A DNA stretch of 64,000 nucleotides from positions 868,001 to 932,000 of the forward strand of contig NZ_CP156989.1 of NCBI RefSeq assembly GCF_039880525.1, in the 5' to 3' direction. The position numbers and the translations under genes are program-made. The stretch is from Agrococcus sp. ProA11. Its GTDB lineage: Bacteria > Actinomycetota > Actinomycetes > Actinomycetales > Microbacteriaceae. Shown here piece after piece: positions 56,856-64,000 of the stretch (the first letter of the stretch is position 1; every line of letters starts with the position of its first letter). The notes below the pieces were generated by a model, which worked only from the letters and a program-made list of their open reading frames with translations, was not told where the DNA came from and ran no database searches.

Positions 56856-58160
56856 TCAGCGGAAGACCGTCGGGATCGCGGGTTCGCCGCGGGCGAGGCG
56901 GTGCGCGTCGGCCGGGAGCTCCGCGACGGAGCGGGTGTGGCGCTCGCGCGCGGCTTCCACGCCGGCGGCACCGAGCCACCGCGCGTCGATCTCGCCGTCG
57001 GTGACCAGCGGCACCTGCAGTGCGCGGCCGTCGAGGCTCGCATCCGCCAGCGCGCGCTCGCCGCCGAGCAGCACCGTCTCCTCGACGGCGACGCCATCGC
57101 GCATGCGTCGCGCAGCCACCTTCTCGCCGCCCTTCGACGCCTTGTTCTCGGAGTGCTTCGCGACGCCAACCCACGCGCCATCGTCGCCCTGGCGAGCCAC
57201 GAGCTTGTAGACCATGCCCGCGGCGGGGGCGCCGGAACCCGTGACCACGCTCGTGCCCACGCCGTAGGCGTTCACCGGGCTCGCCTGCAGCCCGGCGATC
57301 GCATACTCGTCGAGGTCGCTCGTGACGGTGATGCGCGTGCCGGTCGCGCCGAGCGAGTCGAGCAGTGCTCGCGCCTCACCCGCGACCTCCGCGAGATCGC
57401 CCGAGTCGAGGCGGATGCCGCCGAGCTCCGTGCCCGCGATCTCGACGGCCGTGCGGATGCCCTGCTCGATGTCGTAGGTGTCCACGAGCAGCGTCGTGCC
57501 CACGCCGTGCGTATCGATCTGCGCCAGGAAGGCCGCGGCCTCAGAGTCGTGCAGCAGCGTGAACGAGTGCGCCGCCGTGCCCATGGTCGGGATGCCCCAG
57601 CGGGCGCCCGCGGCCAGGTTCGAGGTGGCGGAGAAGCCCGCGATGTACGCGGCGCGCGCGGCCGCGATCGCTGCCTCCTCGCTCGCGCGGCGCGAGCCCA
57701 TCTCGGCGACCGGACGATCCTGCGCCGCGCGCGCCATGCGGGTCGCCGCGTTGGCGACGGCGGAGTCGTAGTTGAGCACCGAGAGCGCGACGGTCTCGAG
57801 CACGACCGCCTCGGCGAAGCTGCCCTCGACGACCAGGATGGGGGAGCCGGGGAAGTAGAGCTCGCCCTCGGCATAGCCGCGGATGCTGCCGGAGAAGCGG
57901 TACTCGGCCAGCCAGTCGAGCAGCTCAGCCGAGACCACGTCGTTCTCGCGCAGGAAGCGCAGCTCGTCGTCGCCGAAGCGGAACTCGGCGAGCCGCTCGA
58001 GGAAGCGACCGGTGCCGGCGACGACGCCGTAGCGCCGGGCGCCGGGGAGGCGCCGGGCGAACACCTCGAAGACGGAGGGCCGGAATGCCGTGCCGCTGCG
58101 CATCGCGGCATCGATCATCGTCAGCTCGTATCGGTCGGTCATGAGCGCGGTGTCGTTCAC
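56856..58160 (-). CDS. pncB: Nicotinate phosphoribosyltransferase
   Basis: A 434-aa type II phosphoribosyltransferase of NAD salvage, making nicotinate mononucleotide from nicotinate and PRPP. It starts with LMTDRYELTMIDAAM and has VFEVFARRLPGARRYGVVAGTGRFLERL. The active-site His lies in GTAAHSFTLLH, and GIRLDSGDLAEVAGEAR and ITVTSDLDEYAIAGL follow. The GTG at 58160 has TAGGCT 7 nt upstream. It is monocistronic. Confidence 0.95.
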   Translation of the reverse strand: MNDTALMTDRYELTMIDAAMRSGTAFRPSVFEVFARRLPGARRYGVVAGTGRFLERLAEFRFGDDELRFLRENDVVSAELLDWLAEYRFSGSIRGYAEGELYFPGSPILVVEGSFAEAVVLETVALSVLNYDSAVANAATRMARAAQDRPVAEMGSRRASEEAAIAAARAAYIAGFSATSNLAAGARWGIPTMGTAAHSFTLLHDSEAAAFLAQIDTHGVGTTLLVDTYDIEQGIRTAVEIAGTELGGIRLDSGDLAEVAGEARALLDSLGATGTRITVTSDLDEYAIAGLQASPVNAYGVGTSVVTGSGAPAAGMVYKLVARQGDDGAWVGVAKHSENKASKGGEKVAARRMRDGVAVEETVLLGGERALADASLDGRALQVPLVTDGEIDARWLGAAGVEAARERHTRSVAELPADAHRLARGEPAIPTVFR

Positions 58161-58242
58161 GCCCGCCAGCCTACGGTGGCGGATGCGCGGACGGCTGCCC
58201 GGCCGCCTGCGGTGGGGCAGCCGGGCCGGGTAGCGTGGCCCG
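58161..58242. promoter_or_regulatory. Divergent leaderless promoters, pncB and GNAT
   Basis: For pncB, TAGGCT (58173 to 58168) ends 7 nt before its GTG. For the GNAT, TAGCGT (58231-58236) ends 6 nt before its GTG. Confidence 0.5.
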
Positions 58243-58818
58243 GTGCCGTACTCCGTGTCCAACACCACGCGCCCACTGCCGGACGGCGTCGAGCTGCGCG
58301 AGCCGACACCGCAGGACGCTCCCGCGTGGGCGATGTTCCTCGTCGAGGAGCAGCAGCGCACGTATGCGGGACAGCTGCCTGACGATTTCGCGATCCGAGG
58401 CCTGGCGCAGGCCAACATCGTCGGGCTCGCGCGTGCCTTCGGCGATCCGGGCCGACGAGCCGCCGTGCGGCGGATCGCATGGCACGAGGGTCGCATCGTG
58501 GGCGTTGCCTCGACGATCACCGCGCCCGCAGCCTGGGAAGAGCAGCTGGGCCTCGTGCCGCCGCCCGCGGATCGCGAGCTCGACCGGCTCTACGTGCACG
58601 CCGACATGCATGGCACCGGGCTCGGCGCGGCGCTGTTCGACGCGGTCGTCGACGAGCGTCCGCACTACCTGTGGCTCATCGACGGCAACGACCGCGCCGC
58701 GCGCTTCTACGAACGGCGCGGATTCCGTCACCTCGACGAGCAGGTGGAGACGGGCCCGACCTGGGGAAGCATCCCCATGCACCGCATGCTGCGGCCGGAG
58801 CGCTCACCCCTGCGGTGA
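58243..58818 (+). CDS. GNAT family N-acetyltransferase
   Basis: A 191-aa acetyltransferase. The CoA-binding region is LDRLYVHADMHGTGLGAALFDAV, with WLIDGNDRAARFYERRGFRHLDE as the C-terminal hallmark. The substrate is unknown. The GTG at 58243 is fixed by the -10 6 nt upstream. It is convergent to the osmoprotectant operon across a palindromic gap. Confidence 0.88.
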   Translation: MPYSVSNTTRPLPDGVELREPTPQDAPAWAMFLVEEQQRTYAGQLPDDFAIRGLAQANIVGLARAFGDPGRRAAVRRIAWHEGRIVGVASTITAPAAWEEQLGLVPPPADRELDRLYVHADMHGTGLGAALFDAVVDERPHYLWLIDGNDRAARFYERRGFRHLDEQVETGPTWGSIPMHRMLRPERSPLR

Positions 58819-58833
58819 GCGCGGAGGCCGCAA

Positions 58834-58984
58834 GGTCGAGGAGCGTGGGCCGAGGCCGCCCGCGTGACGAGACCTCGCCGACGGGAGAACCCGCAGCGGG
58901 GTCTCGTGACGCGGGCCGGCTGCGCCCGGCCCGCTCCTCGACCAACGGCATCAGCCGGGCTGCGCCCGGCGCGCGTCACGAGAC
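58834..58984. repeat. Composite inverted-repeat element
   Basis: The outer arms ggtcgaggagcg (58834-58845) and cgctcctcgacc (58932-58943) enclose inner arms near 58862-58874 and 58900-58912 (cgtgacgagacc / ggtctcgtgacg, one mismatch). A third copy of the inner arm lies at 58972-58984, after a 7-bp hairpin at 58954-58970. Confidence 0.7.
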
Positions 58985-58998
58985 GATGGCAGGGGCTG

Positions 58999-59934
58999 CT
59001 ACTCGAGCAGGCCCTGCTCCTCCAGCCACGCGCGCGCGATGTCCGCGGCGGGCGACTGCTGCTCGACGCTCTGGCGGTTGAGGTCGACGAGCGCCTCCGC
59101 GGTCAGCGCCTCGCTCACCTCGTTCACCGTCTCCTGCGCCTCCTCGTCGACGCGGTCGCTCGCGATCGGCACGACGTTCGAGGCGAGGAACAGGCCCTCG
59201 GGGTCCTCGAGCACGACCAGGTCGTTCTGAGCGATCGTCGGGTCTGCCGTGTAGACGATGGCGAGCTGGATGTCGCCGTCCTGCAGCGCCTGGATCGTGA
59301 GCGGGCCGCCGCCATCCTCGATGGGCGTGAAGTCCACCTCGATGCCGTATACGTCGGCGAGGCCCATCGGCCCGTTCGGTCGCGTCTCCGCCTCCGAGTT
59401 GGCGCCCATGGTGAGCCGCTCGTCGATGTTCGCGAGGTCGGCGACCGTGGTGAGGTCGTGCTCCTCGGCGAACTCGCGGGTCACGACGTAGGAGTCCTGG
59501 TCGGTCGCGGGCGCCTGCTCGAGGATCATGAGGCCCTCGGGTGCCGCCTCGACGAGCGCGCCGTAGACCTCGTCGCTCGTGCGCTCGGCCGGCTCCTCCG
59601 TCCAGTACTGCAGCAGCGGTCCGGTGTACTCGGGGAAGAGGTCGATCGAGCCCGACTCGATCTCCGGCATGTAGACCTCGCGCTGCCCGATGCGCAGCTG
59701 CCGATCGATGGTGTAGCCGTCGGCCTCGAGCGCCTGCGCGTAGAGCTCGGCGATGATCTCGTTGGAGTAGTAGTCCTGCGAGCCGACGACCAGCGTGCCG
59801 GCGTCGCCCTCGCCCGCGGGCGTGGTCTCGCCACCCTCCTCGAGCGGGTCGGCGCTGGCGCAGCCGGCCAGCAGCACTCCGGCCGCGCCGACTGCGGCGA
59901 TCGTGCGTGCAGCCCTGCCTCGTGTGATGTTCAT
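58999..59934 (-). CDS. Osmoprotectant ABC transporter substrate-binding lipoprotein
   Basis: A 311-aa binding protein of the OpuCC/ProX type. The lipoprotein signal ends at LLAGCAS, with Cys near residue 25. Family features include VVGSQDYYSNEIIAELYAQAL, FPEYTGPLLQYW, and the aromatic-rich IYTADPTIA-like C-lobe. It should bind glycine betaine, choline or a similar solute outside the membrane. The ATG overlaps the permease stop (ATGA), last gene in a four-gene operon. Confidence 0.92.
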   Translation of the reverse strand: MNITRGRAARTIAAVGAAGVLLAGCASADPLEEGGETTPAGEGDAGTLVVGSQDYYSNEIIAELYAQALEADGYTIDRQLRIGQREVYMPEIESGSIDLFPEYTGPLLQYWTEEPAERTSDEVYGALVEAAPEGLMILEQAPATDQDSYVVTREFAEEHDLTTVADLANIDERLTMGANSEAETRPNGPMGLADVYGIEVDFTPIEDGGGPLTIQALQDGDIQLAIVYTADPTIAQNDLVVLEDPEGLFLASNVVPIASDRVDEEAQETVNEVSEALTAEALVDLNRQSVEQQSPAADIARAWLEEQGLLE

Positions 59935-60629
59935 GCGGTGATCCTCTCTGACGCAGGGGCCTGCGCGCGATGGGGTTCGGCGCGGCGAGATGCCGCGGAT
60001 TGGACGATCTGGAACAGCAGCTCGACGACCAGAGCGAGCAGCGCGACCAGGATGGAGGCGCCGAGCATCGCGTCGTACTGCTGGGTCTTGATGCCGGAGA
60101 ACAGGGGCCTGCCGAGACCCGTGTCGGAGATGTAGGCGGCGAGCGTGGCCGTCGAGATCACCTGCAGCGCCGCCGAGCGCAGTCCGCCGATGATGACCGG
60201 TGCAGCGAGCGGCAGCTCGACGCCGGTGAGGATCTGCCGCTCGGTGAGGCCGATCGCGCGCGCGGCGCCGACCGTTGCGCGGTCGACCGACTCGACACCG
60301 GCGTAGGCGCCGGCGAGCACCGGCGGCAGCGCCAGCACGAGCACCGCGAGGAACGGCGCCTCCAGGCCGATGCCGAGCCCCAGGCCCAGCAGCGTCAGCA
60401 GGCCGAGCGTCGGCAAGGCGCGTGCTCCGCCGGTGATGGCGATGATCAAGCCGCGGCCGCGCCCGGTGTGGCCGATGAGCGTGCCGATCGGGATGCCGAT
60501 CACGGCGGCCGCGAGCAGCACCGAGAACGAGAACCCGAGGTGCTCGAGGATCCGCTGGCCGATGCTGCCGGCGCCCGTCCAATTGGCGGGATCGAGGATC
60601 CACTGGATCGCTTCGACGAAGAGGTTCAT
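59931..60629 (-). CDS. Osmoprotectant ABC transporter permease 2
   Basis: A 232-aa OpuCD/ProW-like permease with six likely helices. The permease loop contains VGAARAIGLTERQILTGVELPLAAPVIIGGLRSAALQ, the EAA-type motif of this class. It overlaps permease 1 and the binding-protein gene by ATGA at each end. Confidence 0.92.
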   Translation of the reverse strand: MNLFVEAIQWILDPANWTGAGSIGQRILEHLGFSFSVLLAAAVIGIPIGTLIGHTGRGRGLIIAITGGARALPTLGLLTLLGLGLGIGLEAPFLAVLVLALPPVLAGAYAGVESVDRATVGAARAIGLTERQILTGVELPLAAPVIIGGLRSAALQVISTATLAAYISDTGLGRPLFSGIKTQQYDAMLGASILVALLALVVELLFQIVQSAASRRAEPHRAQAPASERITA

Positions 60630-61270
60630 GCGCGGCTCACCACCCGGTGCCAAGGCAGCGCGATTCGGGCCGCGAGCACGGTGAGCCCGTCGAGCAGGAA
60701 CGCGACGGCCACTGTGAGCACGATGCCGGTGATGATCGACGCGTCGATGCCACGCTGGAAGCCGTCGGTGAAGAGCGTGCCGAGGCTGGAGATGCCGATG
60801 ACGGCGCCGACCGTGACGAGGCTCACCGTCGAGACGGTGACGACGCGCAGCGACGAGAGCAGCACGGGGCCGGCGAGCGGCAGCTCCACCCGCCAGAAGA
60901 GCGCCCAACGCGAGTGGCCCATGGCGGTCGCCGCGAGGCGTGTCTCGGCCGGCACCGACGCGAAGGCATCGGCGGCGCCGCGCACGAGCAGCGCGCATCC
61001 GTAGACCGTGAGCGCCGTGATCATGGTCGCCGGCGAGCGGAGCGGGAGTCCCAGGATCGGCGGGATGATGATGAACAGTGACAGCGACGGGATCGCGTAC
61101 AGCAGCCCCGTGCCGGTGAGCAGCGGCGTGCGCAGCCGCGGGCTGCCGGCGGCGAGTCGGCCGAGCGGCACGGAGATGATCAGGCTCAGCAGGATCGGTG
61201 GCACGGACAGCACGAGGTGGTCGGCCAGCAACTGGCCGACGATGTGCAGGTTCTGGCTCAGCCAGTTCAC
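60626..61270 (-). CDS. Osmoprotectant ABC transporter permease 1
   Basis: A 214-aa OpuCB-like permease with about five helices. The loop LAATAMGHSRWALFWRVELPLAGPVLLSSLR is the EAA-type motif, and SLGTLFTDGFQRG is typical of the family. The GTG at 61270 overlaps the ATPase stop by four bases. Confidence 0.92.
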   Translation of the reverse strand: MNWLSQNLHIVGQLLADHLVLSVPPILLSLIISVPLGRLAAGSPRLRTPLLTGTGLLYAIPSLSLFIIIPPILGLPLRSPATMITALTVYGCALLVRGAADAFASVPAETRLAATAMGHSRWALFWRVELPLAGPVLLSSLRVVTVSTVSLVTVGAVIGISSLGTLFTDGFQRGIDASIITGIVLTVAVAFLLDGLTVLAARIALPWHRVVSRA

Positions 61271-62079
61271 CGCTCGAGCACCCCGGTCGGTCGGTCGTCG
61301 CCGTCGACCACCACGTCGCGGCCGTCGATCTGACGGATGCGCAGGGTGCGGTGCGGGGTGCCGGCGCCCACGAAGCTCGCCACGAAGTCGTCAGCGGGGG
61401 CAGCGAGGATCTCTGCTGGCGTGCCCTGCTGCGCGATCTCTGCCCCGGTGCGCAGCACCACCACCTCGTCGCCCAGCGCGAATGCCTCGTCGATGTCGTG
61501 CGTGATGAAGAGGATGGTCTTGCCGATGTCGGCCTGCAGCGAGCGCATCTCGGTCTGCAGCTGGTCGCGCACGATCGGGTCGACGGCGCCGAAGGGCTCA
61601 TCCATGAGCAGGATGTTCGGATCGGCGGCGAGCGCCCTGGCGACCCCGACGCGCTGCTGCTGGCCGCCCGAGAGCTGCGCGGGGTAGCGGTCGGCGAGCG
61701 CCGTGTCGAGACCGACGCGCTCGAGCAGCCCGAGCGCTGCTGCCCTGGCCTGCTTGCGGCTGGTGCCCTGGAGCACGGGGACGGTGGCGACGTTGTCCGC
61801 CACCGTGCGGTGGGGGAGCAGGCCGCCGGCCTGCAGCACGTAGCCGATCGAGCGGCGCAGCTTCACGCGGTCCATCGAGCGCACGTCGACGCCGTCGATG
61901 CTCACGGTGCCCTTGGTCGGCTCGACCATCCGGTTCACCATGCGCAGCAGCGTCGTCTTGCCGCTGCCGGAGGAGCCGACGAGCGCGACGACGTTGTGGG
62001 AGGGCACGGTCAGGCTGAAGGAGCCGACGGCAACGGTGCCGTCGGGATACTCCTTGTGCACGGCATCGAATTCGATCAC
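61267..62079 (-). CDS. Osmoprotectant ABC transporter ATP-binding protein
   Basis: A 270-aa ATPase. It has Walker [25 protein letters not shown], Walker [13 protein letters not shown] and [14 protein letters not shown]. It is the first gene of the operon, and the others follow with ATGA overlaps. No CBS pair is seen, although OpuCA proteins often carry one; this protein ends about 15 residues after GAGTPHRTL, so ionic-strength sensing by CBS may be absent. GTG 62079 has gaggag upstream. Confidence 0.93.
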   Translation of the reverse strand: MIEFDAVHKEYPDGTVAVGSFSLTVPSHNVVALVGSSGSGKTTLLRMVNRMVEPTKGTVSIDGVDVRSMDRVKLRRSIGYVLQAGGLLPHRTVADNVATVPVLQGTSRKQARAAALGLLERVGLDTALADRYPAQLSGGQQQRVGVARALAADPNILLMDEPFGAVDPIVRDQLQTEMRSLQADIGKTILFITHDIDEAFALGDEVVVLRTGAEIAQQGTPAEILAAPADDFVASFVGAGTPHRTLRIRQIDGRDVVVDGDDRPTGVLER

Positions 62080-62145
62080 CTGGGGCTCCTCGCCTCGCCG
62101 GGGTGCCGACGATACCGTGCGAGGCTGGCGCAACGCTGGCCAGAC

Positions 62146-62158
62146 TAGGCTTGCCGTC
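62146..62158 (+). promoter_or_regulatory. murI -10 element, probable leaderless start
   Basis: TAGGCT (62146-62151) ends 7 nt before the GTG at 62159. Confidence 0.5.
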
Positions 62159-62995
62159 GTGCAGCGCCCGATCGGAGTCTTCGACAGTGGCGTCGGCGGG
62201 CTCACCGTGGCCCGCGCCATCATCGACCAGCTGCCGGCCGAGTCCATCACCTACATCGGTGACACCGCCAACGGCCCGTATGGTCCGCGCGAGCAGGATG
62301 AGGTGCGCCACCTCGCGCTCAACGTGCTCGACACGCTCGTGGCGCAGGGTGTGAAGATGCTCGTGATCGCGTGCAACACCGCGACCGCCGCCGTGCACGA
62401 CCTCGCGGTCGAGCGCTACGAGCGGGGCATGGGCATCCCGGTGGTCGCCGTCATCGAGCCGGCGGTGCGCGCAGCGGTCGCGCAGAGCCGCTCCGGGCGC
62501 ATCGGCGTGATCGCGACGTCGGGCACGATCGCATCCGGTGCGTACCAGCGCGCGTTCGGCGACGCGGGCGTGCCCCACATCGCCGCCGCCGCGGCGCCGC
62601 GCTTCGTCGAGTTCGTCGAGTCGGGGGTGACGACCGGCGACGAGGTGCTCGAGGCCGCGCACGAGTACCTCGCACCGCTGCTCGCCGAGGATCTCGACAC
62701 GCTCGTGCTCGGCTGCACCCACTACCCGCTGCTGGCGGGCGCCATCGGCTACGTCGCCGGCCCCGACGTGCGGCTCGTCTCGAGTGCCGAGGAGACCGCC
62801 GCCGACGTCTACCGCATCCTCAGCGACCGGCAGATGCTGGCACCGCCGACCTCGACGCCGGTCTACGCCTTCGAGGCGACCACCGAGGCGCAGGAGCCGT
62901 TCCTGCGGCTCGCGCGGCGCTTCCTGGGGCCAGAGGTGACGCACGTGGAGTTCCACCAGACCGGGGTCATCCAGTTGCCCGGTCGCACCGACTGA
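62159..62995 (+). CDS. murI: Glutamate racemase
   Basis: A 278-aa enzyme that makes D-glutamate for peptidoglycan. The two catalytic cysteines are in IACNTATAA and LGCTHYPLL, with the N-terminal [13 protein letters not shown] and [12 protein letters not shown]. The GTG at 62159 is fixed by the promoter. It leads a run with rph and rdgB, spaced 11 bp and then overlapping. Confidence 0.95.
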   Translation: MQRPIGVFDSGVGGLTVARAIIDQLPAESITYIGDTANGPYGPREQDEVRHLALNVLDTLVAQGVKMLVIACNTATAAVHDLAVERYERGMGIPVVAVIEPAVRAAVAQSRSGRIGVIATSGTIASGAYQRAFGDAGVPHIAAAAAPRFVEFVESGVTTGDEVLEAAHEYLAPLLAEDLDTLVLGCTHYPLLAGAIGYVAGPDVRLVSSAEETAADVYRILSDRQMLAPPTSTPVYAFEATTEAQEPFLRLARRFLGPEVTHVEFHQTGVIQLPGRTD

Positions 62996-63006
62996 AGGAG
63001 GTCGCG

Positions 63007-63753
63007 ATGGCGACGAACGACAAGGCACGCAAGGACGGCAGGCGCCTCGACGAGCTGCGCGAGGTGACGATCGAGCGCGGCTGGAGCGAGCAGGCAGAGG
63101 GCAGCGCACTCATCTCCTTCGGCCGCACGCGCGTGCTGTGCACGGCATCCGTCATGCCGACCGTGCCGCGCTGGATGGCGGGCAAGGGCAAGGGCTGGGT
63201 GACGGCGGAGTACTCGATGCTGCCGCGCTCGACGAACGAGCGGATGGATCGCGAGAGCGTGCGCGGCAAGGTCGGCGGGCGCACGCACGAGATCTCGCGC
63301 CTGATCGGTCGCTCCCTGCGCGCGGGCGTCGACATGCGGGCGCTCGGCGAGCTCTCGATCGCGGTCGACTGCGACGTGCTGCAGGCGGACGGCGGCACCC
63401 GCACGGCCGCGATCACGGGCGCCTACGTCGCGCTCGCCGACGCGATCACGTGGGCGCAGGGCGAGGGCCGGGTGCCGAAGAGCGCGAAGCCGCTCATCGA
63501 CTCGGTCGCGGCGATCTCGGTCGGCATCGTCGACGGCACGCCGATGCTCGACCTCGCCTACACCGAGGATGTGCGCGCCGAGACCGACATGAACGTCGTG
63601 GCGACCGGCCGCGGCCTGCTCATCGAGGTGCAGGGCACCGCGGAGGGCGCGCCCTTCGACCGCTCGGAGCTCGACCAGCTGCTCGACCTCGCGCTCGCGG
63701 GGACGGCGCGGCTCACCGAGATCCAGCGCGAGGCGCTGGGAGCGGGCGCGTGA
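63007..63753 (+). CDS. rph: Ribonuclease PH
   Basis: A 248-aa phosphorolytic 3'-exonuclease that trims tRNA ends. It has [24 protein letters not shown], the phosphate/RNA site [17 protein letters not shown], and [19 protein letters not shown] strong ribosome site (gaaggagg) starts it. The stop overlaps rdgB by GTGA. Confidence 0.97.
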   Translation: MATNDKARKDGRRLDELREVTIERGWSEQAEGSALISFGRTRVLCTASVMPTVPRWMAGKGKGWVTAEYSMLPRSTNERMDRESVRGKVGGRTHEISRLIGRSLRAGVDMRALGELSIAVDCDVLQADGGTRTAAITGAYVALADAITWAQGEGRVPKSAKPLIDSVAAISVGIVDGTPMLDLAYTEDVRAETDMNVVATGRGLLIEVQGTAEGAPFDRSELDQLLDLALAGTARLTEIQREALGAGA

Positions 63754-64000
63754 GCGTCACCGGCTCGACCGGGCTCGACCTGGTCGGCGGCGGGCTGCAG
63801 GTGGTGGTCGCCACCCGCAACCCGCACAAGGTCGAGGAGCTCGGCCGCATCCTCGCGCCCCTGCTGCCGGGCGTCGAGCTGCTGCCCGACGACGGGCCGG
63901 AGCCGGTCGAGGATGGCGACACGTTCGAGGCGAACGCGCTCATCAAGGCGCGCGCGGCGCACGAGCGCACCGGCCTGCCGGCGCTGGCGGACGACTCCGG
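63750..64000 (+). CDS. rdgB: RdgB/HAM1 non-canonical purine NTP pyrophosphatase (3' partial)
   Basis: Only the first ~83 residues are inside the window. They include [18 protein letters not shown], the N-terminal nucleotide-binding motif of the ITPase family, and [26 protein letters not shown], the substrate loop. The enzyme hydrolyses ITP/XTP. The GTG overlaps the rph stop (GTGA). The rph-rdgB order is common in actinobacteria. Confidence 0.93.
   Translation, partial: MSVTGSTGLDLVGGGLQVVVATRNPHKVEELGRILAPLLPGVELLPDDGPEPVEDGDTFEANALIKARAAHERTGLPALADDS

Overview
This 64 kb window is about 70% or more G+C and almost fully coding, with short gaps, ATGA/GTGA start-stop overlaps and many GTG starts. 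The gene content (MshB-type deacetylase, TatB, DUF3117, DUF3107, DUF3039, AdnAB helicase-nuclease, UPF0182, DapC/DapD/DapE) points to a high-GC actinobacterium, most likely Microbacteriaceae. An Agrococcus-like genus is only a guess. I see no insertion sequences, prophage, CRISPR array or rRNA. The only RNA gene is an initiator tRNA-fMet.

Layout. 1-3.3 kb: end of a Dpp/Opp-type peptide ABC transporter, with a fused double ATPase and an opposing PH-domain gene between. 3.4-10.8 kb: typA, a membrane-fused MshB-like deacetylase, fdxA, dapC, gltA and an NCS2 purine/xanthine permease interrupted by an in-frame TAA. 11-13.4 kb: an ABC-2 exporter. 13.5-15.5 kb: divergent dapD/dapE, which with dapC supply the succinylase branch of lysine/DAP synthesis. 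15.5-21.7 kb: PIG-V-like mannosyltransferase, DUF3117, O-methyltransferase, tatB, mrp, DUF1003, an MgtE-N/CBS protein and a stress-type membrane protein. 21.7-30.7 kb: lysG/lysE-type regulator and exporter, Xaa-Pro aminopeptidase, an ArsR-type repressor with a divergent MFS pump, two hydrolases, an EEP phosphatase/nuclease and a PHP phosphatase. 30.8-50.3 kb: a DNA/RNA-processing block (DEAD-box helicase, ferritin-like protein, DUF3107, adnA-adnB, phosphotransferase, nudC, uvrD2-like helicase), then a TOMM-type orphan protein, a DUF2342 metalloprotease, a YlbL-type Lon/PDZ protease and UPF0182. 50.3-58.8 kb: tRNA-fMet, AIM24, thiamine-binding protein, nitrilase, aminotransferase, HtrA-like protease, DUF3039, pncB and a GNAT. 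59-62.1 kb: a four-gene OpuC-type osmoprotectant ABC operon. 62.2-64 kb: murI-rph-rdgB, with rdgB cut by the window edge.

The order 3.4-21.7 kb and 30.8-50.3 kb resembles, from memory, two Mycobacterium tuberculosis chromosomal blocks (Rv1165-Rv1234 and Rv3193c-Rv3211), so most of the window is conserved actinobacterial backbone.

The most interesting signals are non-coding. Many start codons lie only 6-7 nt after a TANNNT -10 hexamer, implying leaderless mRNAs. Two divergent pairs (dapD/dapE and DUF2342/ylbL) have overlapping back-to-back -10 boxes in gaps of 20-23 bp. An ArsR-type gene has two matching GATTGR-N6-YCAATC palindromes over the divergent promoters. Convergent gene junctions hold several kinds of palindromic element, including a two-copy hairpin family and a 72-bp tandem array of palindromes. 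The TAA in the NCS2 permease and a Cys-to-Asp change in the AdnA-like nuclease are the main coding oddities. I found no convincing new defence or mobile system.
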